A stretch of 64,000 bases of DNA, from positions 8,834 through 72,833 of the forward strand of contig DWZP01000028.1 in assembly GCA_019117495.1 (NCBI GenBank), read 5' to 3'. A model generated the notes under the pieces. The model was not told the DNA's origin and made no database searches. It saw only the letters and a list, made by a program, of their open reading frames with translations. The translations under genes were made by a program, and so were the position numbers. Below are positions 23,933 to 31,415 of this stretch, piece by piece. The DNA is from Fusicatenibacter_A intestinipullorum. GTDB taxonomy: Bacteria; Bacillota; Negativicutes; Acidaminococcales; Acidaminococcaceae. Positions within the stretch are counted from its first letter, which is position 1, and each line of letters opens with the position of its first letter.

Positions 23933-24997
23933 TTAAACAATTTCCATCAGTTGCTTTTTAACGCCGCACAGCACTTTAGCGCCGTCATCCGTCAATACAA
24001 CCGTGTCTTCGATACGTACACCGCCCTTGCCGGGAATGTAAATACCTGGTTCTATGCTGAATGTCATGCCGGGCTCCAGCACAACATCAGTACCGCGTTT
24101 GTTGATATTGGGCATTTCGTGAATTTCAAGGCCCACGCCGTGCCCCAGCCCGTGCACGTAGTTTTCGCCGTAGCCGCGCGAGGTAATGTATTCTCTTACA
24201 ATCGCGTCAAGCTCCGCGCCCGTCATGCCGGGCTTTGCGCTTTTTAAACCGCGCCACTGGGCTTCTTCAACTATGGTGTAAATTTCCTTGTGCCACGAAT
24301 TGGCCATGCCGAGCACAACCGTTCTTGTCATGTCGGAATGGTAACCGTCGTACACAGCGCCAAAGTCGAAGGTAATAAAATCGCCTATTTCAATCTGTTT
24401 ATCGCTTGCCATGCCGTGCGGCAGAGCGCTGCGCGCGCCGGAGGCGATAATCGTATCAAACGAAGGTTTTTCGCTGCCCATACTGCTCATGTAGTATTCA
24501 AGCCTTGCAGCCAGTGCTTTTTCCGTCATGCCGGGTTTAATTTCCGGCAGCAGTTTTAAAAACGCCTGGTCAGCAATTTTAAAGGCTTTCCACATCAGGT
24601 TCAGTTCGCGTTCGTCTTTAACCATGCGCAGATACTTTAAATCAATGTTTAAAAGTTCTTTGCCGCTTACTGCCTCTTTAAGGCTCTGGTAATCGTTATA
24701 GCTGTAAGCCGCGCCGTCAAAACCTATTTTGGTATGCGCTTTGGCAAAATCCGCCGCTGCCTGCCAGATATCGCCGGTGTAGGTAAATACACGGCAGTAA
24801 TGCTGCACTTCGCCTTCTGCCTGCGTGGTGTAGCGCCCATCGGTTATTAAAACCGTGCTTTTGGCGTCAACATAAAGCAGGCTGCTGTCGCCGCGGAAGC
24901 CTGACAGATAGCGGATTGTCGGTATATCCTTCACAATAACGCAGTCAAGCCCGTTTTTGGCCATCAGGCTTAAAAACCTGCCCAAACGCTGCATCAT
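23933..24997 (-). CDS. pepP: Xaa-Pro aminopeptidase (M24 family)
   Basis: Cytosolic metallopeptidase removing an N-terminal residue that precedes proline. 354 residues: an N-terminal creatinase-like domain (about 1-125), then the pita-bread M24 domain with metal ligands in TFDFGAVYDGYHSDMTRTV, GLGHGVGLEIHEMP, FSIEPGIYIPGKGGVRIEDT. I take the ATG at 24997 because GGTGGAG is well placed; GTG 25003 is the alternative. Co-transcribed with efp. Confidence 0.93.
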   Translation of the reverse strand: MMQRLGRFLSLMAKNGLDCVIVKDIPTIRYLSGFRGDSSLLYVDAKSTVLITDGRYTTQAEGEVQHYCRVFTYTGDIWQAAADFAKAHTKIGFDGAAYSYNDYQSLKEAVSGKELLNIDLKYLRMVKDERELNLMWKAFKIADQAFLKLLPEIKPGMTEKALAARLEYYMSSMGSEKPSFDTIIASGARSALPHGMASDKQIEIGDFITFDFGAVYDGYHSDMTRTVVLGMANSWHKEIYTIVEEAQWRGLKSAKPGMTGAELDAIVREYITSRGYGENYVHGLGHGVGLEIHEMPNINKRGTDVVLEPGMTFSIEPGIYIPGKGGVRIEDTVVLTDDGAKVLCGVKKQLMEIV

Positions 24998-25068
24998 TTC
25001 CACTCCACCAGTCTTTCCTAAACAATAATACCATTATATTTTATCATAAATACTGCCTGCTGTCACTA

Positions 25069-25293
25069 TTAAACCGGCTCGCCTTCCAGAATTTCTACCG
25101 TAAAGGGCATGTTTTCAATTATTTCCATTACATCGTTGTAGGTATCGGGCGTGCCCAAAAGTTTAACCACGCCTTCACGCGGGTCCTCGGTTGTAACAAG
25201 CGCCAGGTGTTCGTAGCCTTCCATAATCCAGTTTACATCGGCAATGCGTTCCGGCGCCACGCGCAGATAGATAATACTTCGGTCGTCGCTCAT
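25069..25293 (-). CDS. DUF4911 protein
   Basis: 74 residues, small alpha/beta protein of unknown function (MSDDRSIIYLRVAPERIADV...). It resembles DUF4911 proteins of Negativicutes and Clostridia that keep company with U32 peptidase-like genes. The ATG at 25293 overlaps the stop of the U32 gene (ATGA), so it is translationally coupled; a longer reading from 25341 lies within the U32 gene and is rejected. It may assist the U32 protein (inference from coupling only). Confidence 0.8.
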   Translation of the reverse strand: MSDDRSIIYLRVAPERIADVNWIMEGYEHLALVTTEDPREGVVKLLGTPDTYNDVMEIIENMPFTVEILEGEPV

Positions 25294-26522
25294 ATAATTT
25301 TCCTCCGCAGCAGCGAATCGGGCAGAAGCTCCGCAGCGCATTCAATCCAAAAGTGCTGGCGTGCGTGCGGCGCACATTCGATGGGCGTGCCTTCTTCGTC
25401 CTGCATATTTTTAAGTTCCAGCGGCATTAAGGTGCCGTCCGTCATTAAAAGTTCCAGCTTTTCGCCGTTTTTTACGTTGTTGCGCTGTTCAATCAGCGCT
25501 TTTTTATTTGCTTTATCGTAGCTTAAAACAATGCCCACAAAATCGTGCGTCTGTTCGTAGCTGCTGGTGGTATAAACCTGCGCATCCGCGCCGGGCGTGC
25601 CAAAGGCAAAGCCTTCGGTATAAGGGCGGTGCGATACCTTGTTCAGTTCTTCAATCCACTCAGGCAGCACTTTGTAGCCTTCCGGGTCTTTCATGTAAGC
25701 GTCAATTGCCTTGCGGTACACGCTGGCCACGGTTGCCACATAATGCACGCTTTTCATGCGGCCTTCAATTTTTAAGCTGCAAATGCCTGCTTTAACAAGC
25801 TGCGGTATGCGCGCAATAAGGCATAAATCCTTGCTGTTCATTACATAGGTGCCGTGCGCGTCTTCTTCAATATCGTAGCTTTCGCCGGGGCGATTCTTTT
25901 CGTGCAGGGTGTATTCCCAGCGGCAGGCCTGCGCACATGCGCCACGGTTGCCGTCGCGCCCCGTAAGGTAGCTGCTTAAAAGGCAGCGGCCGCTGTAAGA
26001 TATGCACATTGCGCCGTGTACAAAGGCTTCCAGTTCCACAGTGGTTTTAGCGCCGATTTGTGCAATTTCTTCCAGCGAAAGTTCTCGCGCCAGCACTACG
26101 CGTTCCGCGCCCAAATCATGCCACGCCTGCACGCTTGCCCAGTTGGTGGTGTTGGCCTGCGTGCTTACGTGCAGCGGCATGCCGGGCACAACGCGCCGCG
26201 CCGTCTGCCATACGCCAAGGTCGCTTATCAAAAGCGCGTCAGCACCGGCTTTTTGCAGTGCCAGCAGGTATTCCGGCAGTTTTTCAATATCGCTGTTATG
26301 CGCAAAAATGTTTACGGTTACATAAACTTTTTTGCCTAAAGAATGGGCAAAGTCTGCCGCTTCTTTAATTTCGTCAATTTCAAAATTATTGGCAAAAGCG
26401 CGCAGGCCAAACATTTTGCCGCCCAGGTAAACGGCATCCGCACCGTAGCGCAGCGCCATTTTGCACTTTTCCATATTTCCTGCCGGCGCCAAAAGCTCCG
26501 GCTTAACAATTTGTCTTGTCAT
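25290..26522 (-). CDS. peptidase U32 family protein (tRNA/rRNA hydroxylation type)
   Basis: 410 residues. The U32 core starts at ELLAPAGNMEKCKMALRYGA and continues with DAVYLGG, YVTVNIFAHN and the cysteine-bearing GAMCISYSGRCLLSSYLTGR, then DGNRGACAQACRWEY. A C-terminal beta domain begins near residue 310. Members such as TrhP and RlhA use these cysteines for prephenate-dependent RNA hydroxylation; older annotation as collagenase is probably wrong for this type. Sits 9 bp after mltG and is coupled to the DUF4911 gene. By similarity to the Bacillus YrrO/TrhP2 group, a role in tRNA uridine-34 hydroxylation is likely but not proven. Confidence 0.88.
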   Translation of the reverse strand: MTRQIVKPELLAPAGNMEKCKMALRYGADAVYLGGKMFGLRAFANNFEIDEIKEAADFAHSLGKKVYVTVNIFAHNSDIEKLPEYLLALQKAGADALLISDLGVWQTARRVVPGMPLHVSTQANTTNWASVQAWHDLGAERVVLARELSLEEIAQIGAKTTVELEAFVHGAMCISYSGRCLLSSYLTGRDGNRGACAQACRWEYTLHEKNRPGESYDIEEDAHGTYVMNSKDLCLIARIPQLVKAGICSLKIEGRMKSVHYVATVASVYRKAIDAYMKDPEGYKVLPEWIEELNKVSHRPYTEGFAFGTPGADAQVYTTSSYEQTHDFVGIVLSYDKANKKALIEQRNNVKNGEKLELLMTDGTLMPLELKNMQDEEGTPIECAPHARQHFWIECAAELLPDSLLRRKII

Positions 26523-26531
26523 GTTCCTTCC

Positions 26532-27545
26532 TTACTGCGGGCCGTGAATATCTTCTATCGCCTGTAAATGTTCTTCGTAAGTGCGCGTAAAACGATGGTG
26601 CCCGTCTTTTTCGGCCACAAAGTATAAATAATCCGTATTTTCCGGGTTCAGCACGGCTTTAATGGCGTCCATGCCGGGGCTGCCAACCGGTCCCGGCGGC
26701 AGGCCGGAGTTAACATACGTGTTGTACGGATTTTCAATGCGCGTATCGGCAATAGTGATTTCGGCCTTCTGTTCTCCGCCCAGTATATATTGAATGGTTG
26801 TATCCGACTGAATGGGCATGTAAATTTGCAAGCGGCGCAGAAAAACACCGGCAATGCGCGGCTGTTCTTCTTTAAAAACGGCTTCCAGCTCCACCATTGA
26901 AGCAATGGTTACTATATCGTGAATGGACATTTTGGTTTTTTCTGCCGCTTCGCCGATTTTTTCGTGGTTAATCTGCGTGTTAAACTCCTTAACCATCATG
27001 GCAAGCATGTCTTTTTCCGTCATGCTGTCATTAAACTGGTAGGTTGAAGGGAAAATAAAGCCTTCTGCCTTGTATTTTACATCGGCATTATTGGTTTCCA
27101 TATATTTATACGGAGTGTAGTTGCGTGCGGCTTCTTTAAATTTTTCCGCATCGCCCAGCCCTTCCGCCGCCAGCTTGGCAGCTGTTTTTTCTACCGTGTA
27201 GCCTTCAGGCACGGTAAAGCTTACGGTTTTAACCTGCCCGCGCGCCAGAATATCTATAATTTCGCCGTTTGATTTTCCTGCTTCAATTTCGTAGCTTCCG
27301 GCCTGCAATTTGCCTTCCAGACCCATAAAACGCGCTTCCAGCCTGAAACTTTCAGGGCGTTTAATAAGTTTCTGCCTGTGCAGCATATTGGCAATGTCTG
27401 CTGCCGTCATGCCGTTTTCTACCGTAATAACGTAGGTTTTGCCGTCGGCTAAATCGGCATTGTTGCCCGTATAATTTAAAACCCAGTAAGATGCTACAAA
27501 TATTACCAACAAAGTGCTCATAAAAAACGGTAATATTTTTCTCAT
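26532..27545 (-). CDS. mltG: endolytic murein transglycosylase MltG
   Basis: Membrane-anchored lytic transglycosylase (YceG family) that cuts nascent glycan strands and sets strand length. 337 residues: N-terminal membrane anchor (about 5-25), LysM-like subdomain, then the catalytic domain with ASMVELEAVFKEEQPRIAGV (catalytic Glu in VELEA), QSDTTIQYILGG and YNTYVNSGLPPGPVGSPGM. First of the mltG-U32-DUF4911 unit, an order common in Firmicutes. Confidence 0.94.
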   Translation of the reverse strand: MRKILPFFMSTLLVIFVASYWVLNYTGNNADLADGKTYVITVENGMTAADIANMLHRQKLIKRPESFRLEARFMGLEGKLQAGSYEIEAGKSNGEIIDILARGQVKTVSFTVPEGYTVEKTAAKLAAEGLGDAEKFKEAARNYTPYKYMETNNADVKYKAEGFIFPSTYQFNDSMTEKDMLAMMVKEFNTQINHEKIGEAAEKTKMSIHDIVTIASMVELEAVFKEEQPRIAGVFLRRLQIYMPIQSDTTIQYILGGEQKAEITIADTRIENPYNTYVNSGLPPGPVGSPGMDAIKAVLNPENTDYLYFVAEKDGHHRFTRTYEEHLQAIEDIHGPQ

Positions 27546-27572
27546 GCTACGCCGCCCCTAAACATTCGTACT

Positions 27573-27599
27573 TTAAAAATGCCGGACCAGAGGTCCGGC
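27573..27599 (-). terminator. intrinsic terminator after the DUF1292 gene
   Basis: On the minus strand GCCGGACC-TCT-GGTCCGGC, a perfect 8-bp stem, then ATTTTT. It lies between the DUF1292 stop and mltG. Confidence 0.85.
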
Positions 27600-27609
27600 A
27601 GGCAGTTTA

Positions 27610-27960
27610 TTATTCTTCGTCCCATTCGGCAACGAGTTTTTCGTAAGCCGCTTTAACTTCTTCAAACTCCTCGTCGGTAGGCCCAAGATAAATTTCGTTG
27701 CCGTCTTCGTCAAAGTCAATGCGGGCAATGATTACATTGTCCTCGTCATTGTCTTCTTCATCATGGCAATGGCATTCTTCATCTTCGCAGCCGCAGTCGT
27801 CAGCGTCCAAAGCGGAAAGAACCGCAAAGCTCTTTTCACCAACGGGGATAACCATTTCCTCACGGAAATACATTTCGTTGCCGTCCTCGTCGGTAATAAC
27901 TACGATTTCTTCTTCGTCGATATGGTCATGCTCAAGCTCAAATTCTTTGTTATCGTCCAT
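27610..27960 (-). CDS. DUF1292 domain protein
   Basis: 116 residues, very acidic. It has two DUF1292-like units, each with the family phrase DEDGNE (ITDEDGNEMYF near 23; DFDEDGNEIYL near 85). The linker between them holds an acidic Cys/His cluster (CGCEDEECHCHDEEDND) that could bind metal. DUF1292 proteins usually follow ruvX and ireB in Firmicutes. Here an AT-rich DUF2971 gene and the AsmA-like gene intervene. Function unknown. Confidence 0.85.
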   Translation of the reverse strand: MDDNKEFELEHDHIDEEEIVVITDEDGNEMYFREEMVIPVGEKSFAVLSALDADDCGCEDEECHCHDEEDNDEDNVIIARIDFDEDGNEIYLGPTDEEFEEVKAAYEKLVAEWDEE

Positions 27961-28051
27961 TTTGTACCTCTTTCTTAAAGCATAAGTATAATTAGGTTTA
28001 TTTTATCGTATCATACCGCTAACTGTCAATAAAAGTATCTGTTAATTTTGC

Positions 28052-28888
28052 TTAGCTATAAGGTATTTGGGATTTTTGTATATTTACATTTCTAAAACCA
28101 TTTGCAACTAAAAACATACTTAATGTGTCTCTATCACTATTATTTTTAGGTCCAACTACAATTTCATTAATACTATCTGGCAAAAATGAAAACTCAAAAT
28201 AAGAAATTATTTTTTCTCCATTTGTTCTAAATTTAGTATTCTCTAAATCTGTATTTTCTCCAGATATAGCTTCTTTAGTTGTACTATTAAATAAAAGTAA
28301 CGGCAAATATACTATTCTCCACTCAGCTTCTTCTCTAAAACCTTCATTTTTACTATAATAACTTAAATTAAATATTCCACATAAATCATCAGGTCTAATT
28401 TCTGCCATAGAGTTTTTTCCTTCAATAATTTTCTTTAATATTTCTTTTATCTGATTTTTCAAATTACTATCTGCATATATAACCTTATTTCCATAATATT
28501 TTTTTACATTACCAGCAAATCTAAATGGACCTCCTTTTTCTATATTTAATTTGTTAAAATCAACACTTATAGCAATCCCCTTACCGTCATCCCCGTAACT
28601 TCTCCATTGACTTAACAAATCTCCTTTTTCAGAAAAACACGAAATATATCCTGGTAATGTATTATAAATATATGTCCACCATAACTCATCTGCCATTTTC
28701 TTATCAATTACATTATCTGTTAATAACTCTAAAATAACTTCGTCTACAGAAGCTCTAAATGCAGCTAATTCTTCTTTATCATTAGTATATCTAGTATCGG
28801 ATAACCAAAAGCATTTGTTTTTTATTATACTCATAAATGTCGAAATACTACAATAATGATATAATTTTTTAGGAAACTTATTATTCAT
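28052..28888 (-). CDS. DUF2971 protein, AT-rich and probably acquired
   Basis: 278 residues with the DUF2971 pattern: LYHYCSISTFMSIIKNKCFWLSD at the start, YTNDKEE, then CFSEKGDLLSQWRSYGDDGKGIAISVDF and EWRIVYLPL. The family is widespread in accessory DNA and in some defence islands; its activity is not established. Base use is much more AT-rich than all neighbours, and it splits an otherwise conserved ireB-ruvX-DUF1292 neighbourhood, which points to insertion. AGAGGG lies 8 nt before the ATG. It is preceded by a terminator, so it likely has its own promoter. Confidence 0.8.
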   Translation of the reverse strand: MNNKFPKKLYHYCSISTFMSIIKNKCFWLSDTRYTNDKEELAAFRASVDEVILELLTDNVIDKKMADELWWTYIYNTLPGYISCFSEKGDLLSQWRSYGDDGKGIAISVDFNKLNIEKGGPFRFAGNVKKYYGNKVIYADSNLKNQIKEILKKIIEGKNSMAEIRPDDLCGIFNLSYYSKNEGFREEAEWRIVYLPLLLFNSTTKEAISGENTDLENTKFRTNGEKIISYFEFSFLPDSINEIVVGPKNNSDRDTLSMFLVANGFRNVNIQKSQIPYS

Positions 28889-28903
28889 AAATAAACCCTC
28901 TAT

Positions 28904-28944
28904 AAAAAATAGAGATGCTAACTAAACTTATAGCAAACATCTCC
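28904..28944 (-). terminator. probable terminator after the AsmA-like gene
   Basis: On the minus strand GAGATG...CATCTC (arms 28938-28943 and 28912-28917) closes a 20-nt loop and is followed by TATTTTTT. The stem is short. Confidence 0.45.
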
Positions 28945-28958
28945 ATTTTTATTAATTT

Positions 28959-30590
28959 TTATTTGCCGAAAAGTTTGCCGAGGCCTTGTTTTACTGCCCC
29001 GCCAACCTGCTGGCGCACGTTTTCGCGCACTTCTTCTTTGGTAGGAGCGGTAAAGCCTGATTCGCTCATTTTATCAAAAGTAATTTTGCCATTGCTGTTC
29101 ATTACGGCGTTAGAGGTAAAGCTGCCCAGCGGTGTGCCAATGGTAATGCCAGAGAATGTCATCTGCCCGTTTGCGCGGCTGAAATTGCCTGAAAGCGAGT
29201 TAAACGGAACGCCTGCAAAATTGCCGGGCGCAATAACAAACGTACCGCCCGCAACGGCGCTGTCTGCACTGCCGGTGCCGCTGGCGTCTGCTTCAAAGCT
29301 CAGCGGTCCGCTGATTTGCGTTTCCGTTACCGCTGTGCTGTCCATGCCGCTGCCGGAAAGATGCAGCGCAAAGTTTTTGGTTGCTGCCTCTACCGTGCCG
29401 CTTACGCCCAAAGTACCGCTGTAAACATTGGCATAGGTCTTACTTAACGTTACCAGGCCGTTGGTATAGTTGTAATTACCGTTAATGCCCGTTGCCACAA
29501 GCGGAGCAACTTCCAGCTTATCCATGGTAAAGCTGCCGTTAATTACAGGCGCGTCAATCGGGCCTGTTACCTTGCCGTTAATGTTAACACTGTCGGTAAT
29601 GCCCATGCCGGGGCTTACAGCGTCCACGCGGAAGGAAGGCGCTGCTACGTTCAAATCATAAGTAGGCATGCCCTGTTTCTGGAACAGGATTTTGCCGTCC
29701 ATGTTAACGTCCTGACCTTCCACTTTGCCTTTAACGGCGGTAAACGAAGCTGCATTGTTGTCAATGGCAAAGCTGCCGCCGCCATCGGTAATGTTATAAC
29801 CCAAAGCCTTGCCTGCCACGCCGCTCAGGCTGCCGTCAAGGTTAAGGTTCCACTGCGCATCGTGCAGCCCAGCTGCAAGTTTGGCGCCGTTAATAACGCC
29901 GCCGGTAATGCTCAGTTCGCCAAACGAAGGCAGAACTTTCATAAGCTCAGTAATTTGCAGGTTTTTAACTTCGGCGCCGATTGTTACATCGTCATAAACC
30001 TTGTCAATGCTGCCAATTAAATCAGCATCGCCGTTTTTGCCCTGCAAAGTAAATTTAATATCCGGGAACTCTTTTAAATTAGCCTGCATTTCCACGTTGC
30101 TGAAATCAAGCTTCTGCCCGTTCATGTCAAGCGCCAGAGCGCCGTCGGTAATTTCCACCATGCCGCGGAACTCTGTCGGCGTTTCATCATCCTTATCGGA
30201 AAAATTGATGTAGTTAATAATGTCAAGCCCGTCTTTATCGGTGTAATTAACCGCAAACTGCGGCTTTTCGATAGAGATGCTGTTAATGGAATTAATACCG
30301 AAAGAACCTTTAAGAATATCAAAAAGGTTGGCGGAAACATTCATTTCCGGTACTTCGGCCAGTTTTTTGCCGTCAGGCGCAGTCCACACTACGTTTTCAA
30401 ACACAACATTGCCCGATACACTGGCGCTGAAATGCCCTATTTGCAGCTTGCCCTGCAGCACCGTCTGCCGGTCAGCCATTTCGTTTACAAAGCCCGCGGC
30501 TTTATTGCCTGCCACATGCACCGCCAGCGTGCCGAGAATTATCAGCACCGCTATTACGCCGCCGGCTATTTTATGTTTTCTCTGTAACAT
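28959..30590 (-). CDS. AsmA/TamB-like envelope protein
   Basis: 543 residues: one N-terminal membrane helix (about 8-27, IAGGVIAVLIILGTLAVHVA), then a long beta-strand-rich periplasmic part of the AsmA type. It has repeated segments such as ITDGALALDMNGQKLDFSNV and GPIDAPVINGSFTMDKLEV. Proteins of this kind form bridges for lipid transport or assist outer-membrane biogenesis in diderms; finding it fits the Negativicutes. I prefer ATG 30590 with GGGGTGA 7 nt upstream; GTG 30599 is the alternative. Follows ruvX by 24 bp. Confidence 0.75.
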   Translation of the reverse strand: MLQRKHKIAGGVIAVLIILGTLAVHVAGNKAAGFVNEMADRQTVLQGKLQIGHFSASVSGNVVFENVVWTAPDGKKLAEVPEMNVSANLFDILKGSFGINSINSISIEKPQFAVNYTDKDGLDIINYINFSDKDDETPTEFRGMVEITDGALALDMNGQKLDFSNVEMQANLKEFPDIKFTLQGKNGDADLIGSIDKVYDDVTIGAEVKNLQITELMKVLPSFGELSITGGVINGAKLAAGLHDAQWNLNLDGSLSGVAGKALGYNITDGGGSFAIDNNAASFTAVKGKVEGQDVNMDGKILFQKQGMPTYDLNVAAPSFRVDAVSPGMGITDSVNINGKVTGPIDAPVINGSFTMDKLEVAPLVATGINGNYNYTNGLVTLSKTYANVYSGTLGVSGTVEAATKNFALHLSGSGMDSTAVTETQISGPLSFEADASGTGSADSAVAGGTFVIAPGNFAGVPFNSLSGNFSRANGQMTFSGITIGTPLGSFTSNAVMNSNGKITFDKMSESGFTAPTKEEVRENVRQQVGGAVKQGLGKLFGK

Positions 30591-30614
30591 TAAAATCACC
30601 CCGCTGCCGTTTGT

Positions 30615-31031
30615 TTAACGCCGGCTGTCCAAATAGTTCTGCAAAATAACCACAGCCGCCATCATGTCAATAATTTTACGGCGTTTTTTGCGCTTCATAT
30701 CCGCGTCTATCAGCACATTTTCCGCCGCTACTGTCGAAAGCCTTTCATCCCACAGCACAACTTTAATGCCTTCAAATCGTTTTTTCAGTTCTTCGGCAAA
30801 AGCCTCGCTCACGTGTGCGCGTTCGCCTATTGTGCCATTCATATTTTTAGGGTAGCCCAAAACAACCGTATCCACTTCATGCTCTTTAATCAGCTCACCT
30901 ATGCGCTCAAAATCGCGTTCTTCCGTTGTGCGGCGTATGGTTTCCACGCCGCCGGCAATCATGCCCAATAAATCGCTCGTTGCCACGCCTATTGTGCGCG
31001 TACCGATATCAAGCCCCATGCTTCTTTTCAT
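30615..31031 (-). CDS. ruvX: Holliday junction resolvase RuvX (YqgF)
   Basis: RNase H-fold nuclease acting in pre-16S rRNA 5' processing and possibly on Holliday junctions. 138 residues with GLDIGTRTIGVATSD (first catalytic Asp), VVLGYPKNMNGTIGERA and the late WDERLST and DMMAAVVILQNYL blocks. Placed 9 bp after ireB, the classical alaS-ireB-ruvX order of Firmicutes. Confidence 0.94.
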   Translation of the reverse strand: MKRSMGLDIGTRTIGVATSDLLGMIAGGVETIRRTTEERDFERIGELIKEHEVDTVVLGYPKNMNGTIGERAHVSEAFAEELKKRFEGIKVVLWDERLSTVAAENVLIDADMKRKKRRKIIDMMAAVVILQNYLDSRR

Positions 31032-31040
31032 AGCGCCGCC

Positions 31041-31301
31041 CTACTTTTTAGCCGATGCGGAAAGATAACTTTTTACAAGCTCTTCCAAAAGCTCATAGCG
31101 TTCAAAACGGCGCAGCTTGGTGCGCGAATCTTTATGGCTGGTAATGTAAGTGGGGTCGCCGCTTAAAAGATAGCCCACAAGCTGGTCTACCGGGTTGTAG
31201 CCTTTTTCCTCCAGCGCGGCATAAACCTCGCGGATAGTCTGGGCTACGTCTTTTTTATCTTCAGTGCGTTTAAACATCATGGTTTCGCTTGAAATGCTCA
31301 T
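31041..31301 (-). CDS. ireB: IreB family regulatory phosphoprotein (UPF0297/DUF965)
   Basis: 86 residues, small helical protein. In Enterococcus IreB is phosphorylated by the kinase IreK and tunes cephalosporin resistance. The conserved core VYAALEEKGYNPVDQLVGYL followed by LSGDPTYITSHKDSRTKLRR is intact. AAAGGAGG precedes the ATG at 31301. A terminator separates it from alaS, so it heads its own unit with ruvX and the AsmA-like gene. Confidence 0.93.
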   Translation of the reverse strand: MSISSETMMFKRTEDKKDVAQTIREVYAALEEKGYNPVDQLVGYLLSGDPTYITSHKDSRTKLRRFERYELLEELVKSYLSASAKK

Positions 31302-31359
31302 AACTATTCCTCCTTTAAAAATAAAAAGGCTTTTTATTTATTTTAACATACCTTAACGC

Positions 31360-31401
31360 AAAATAATAGAAAGAAACGGCTGAGCTTTAAACCCAGCCGT
31401 T
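31360..31401 (-). terminator. alaS terminator
   Basis: On the minus strand AACGGCTG...CAGCCGTT (arms 31394-31401 and 31375-31382) with an 11-nt loop, then TTCTTTCTATTATTTT. Confidence 0.7.
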
Positions 31402-31415
31402 ACTATTTTGTGAAA

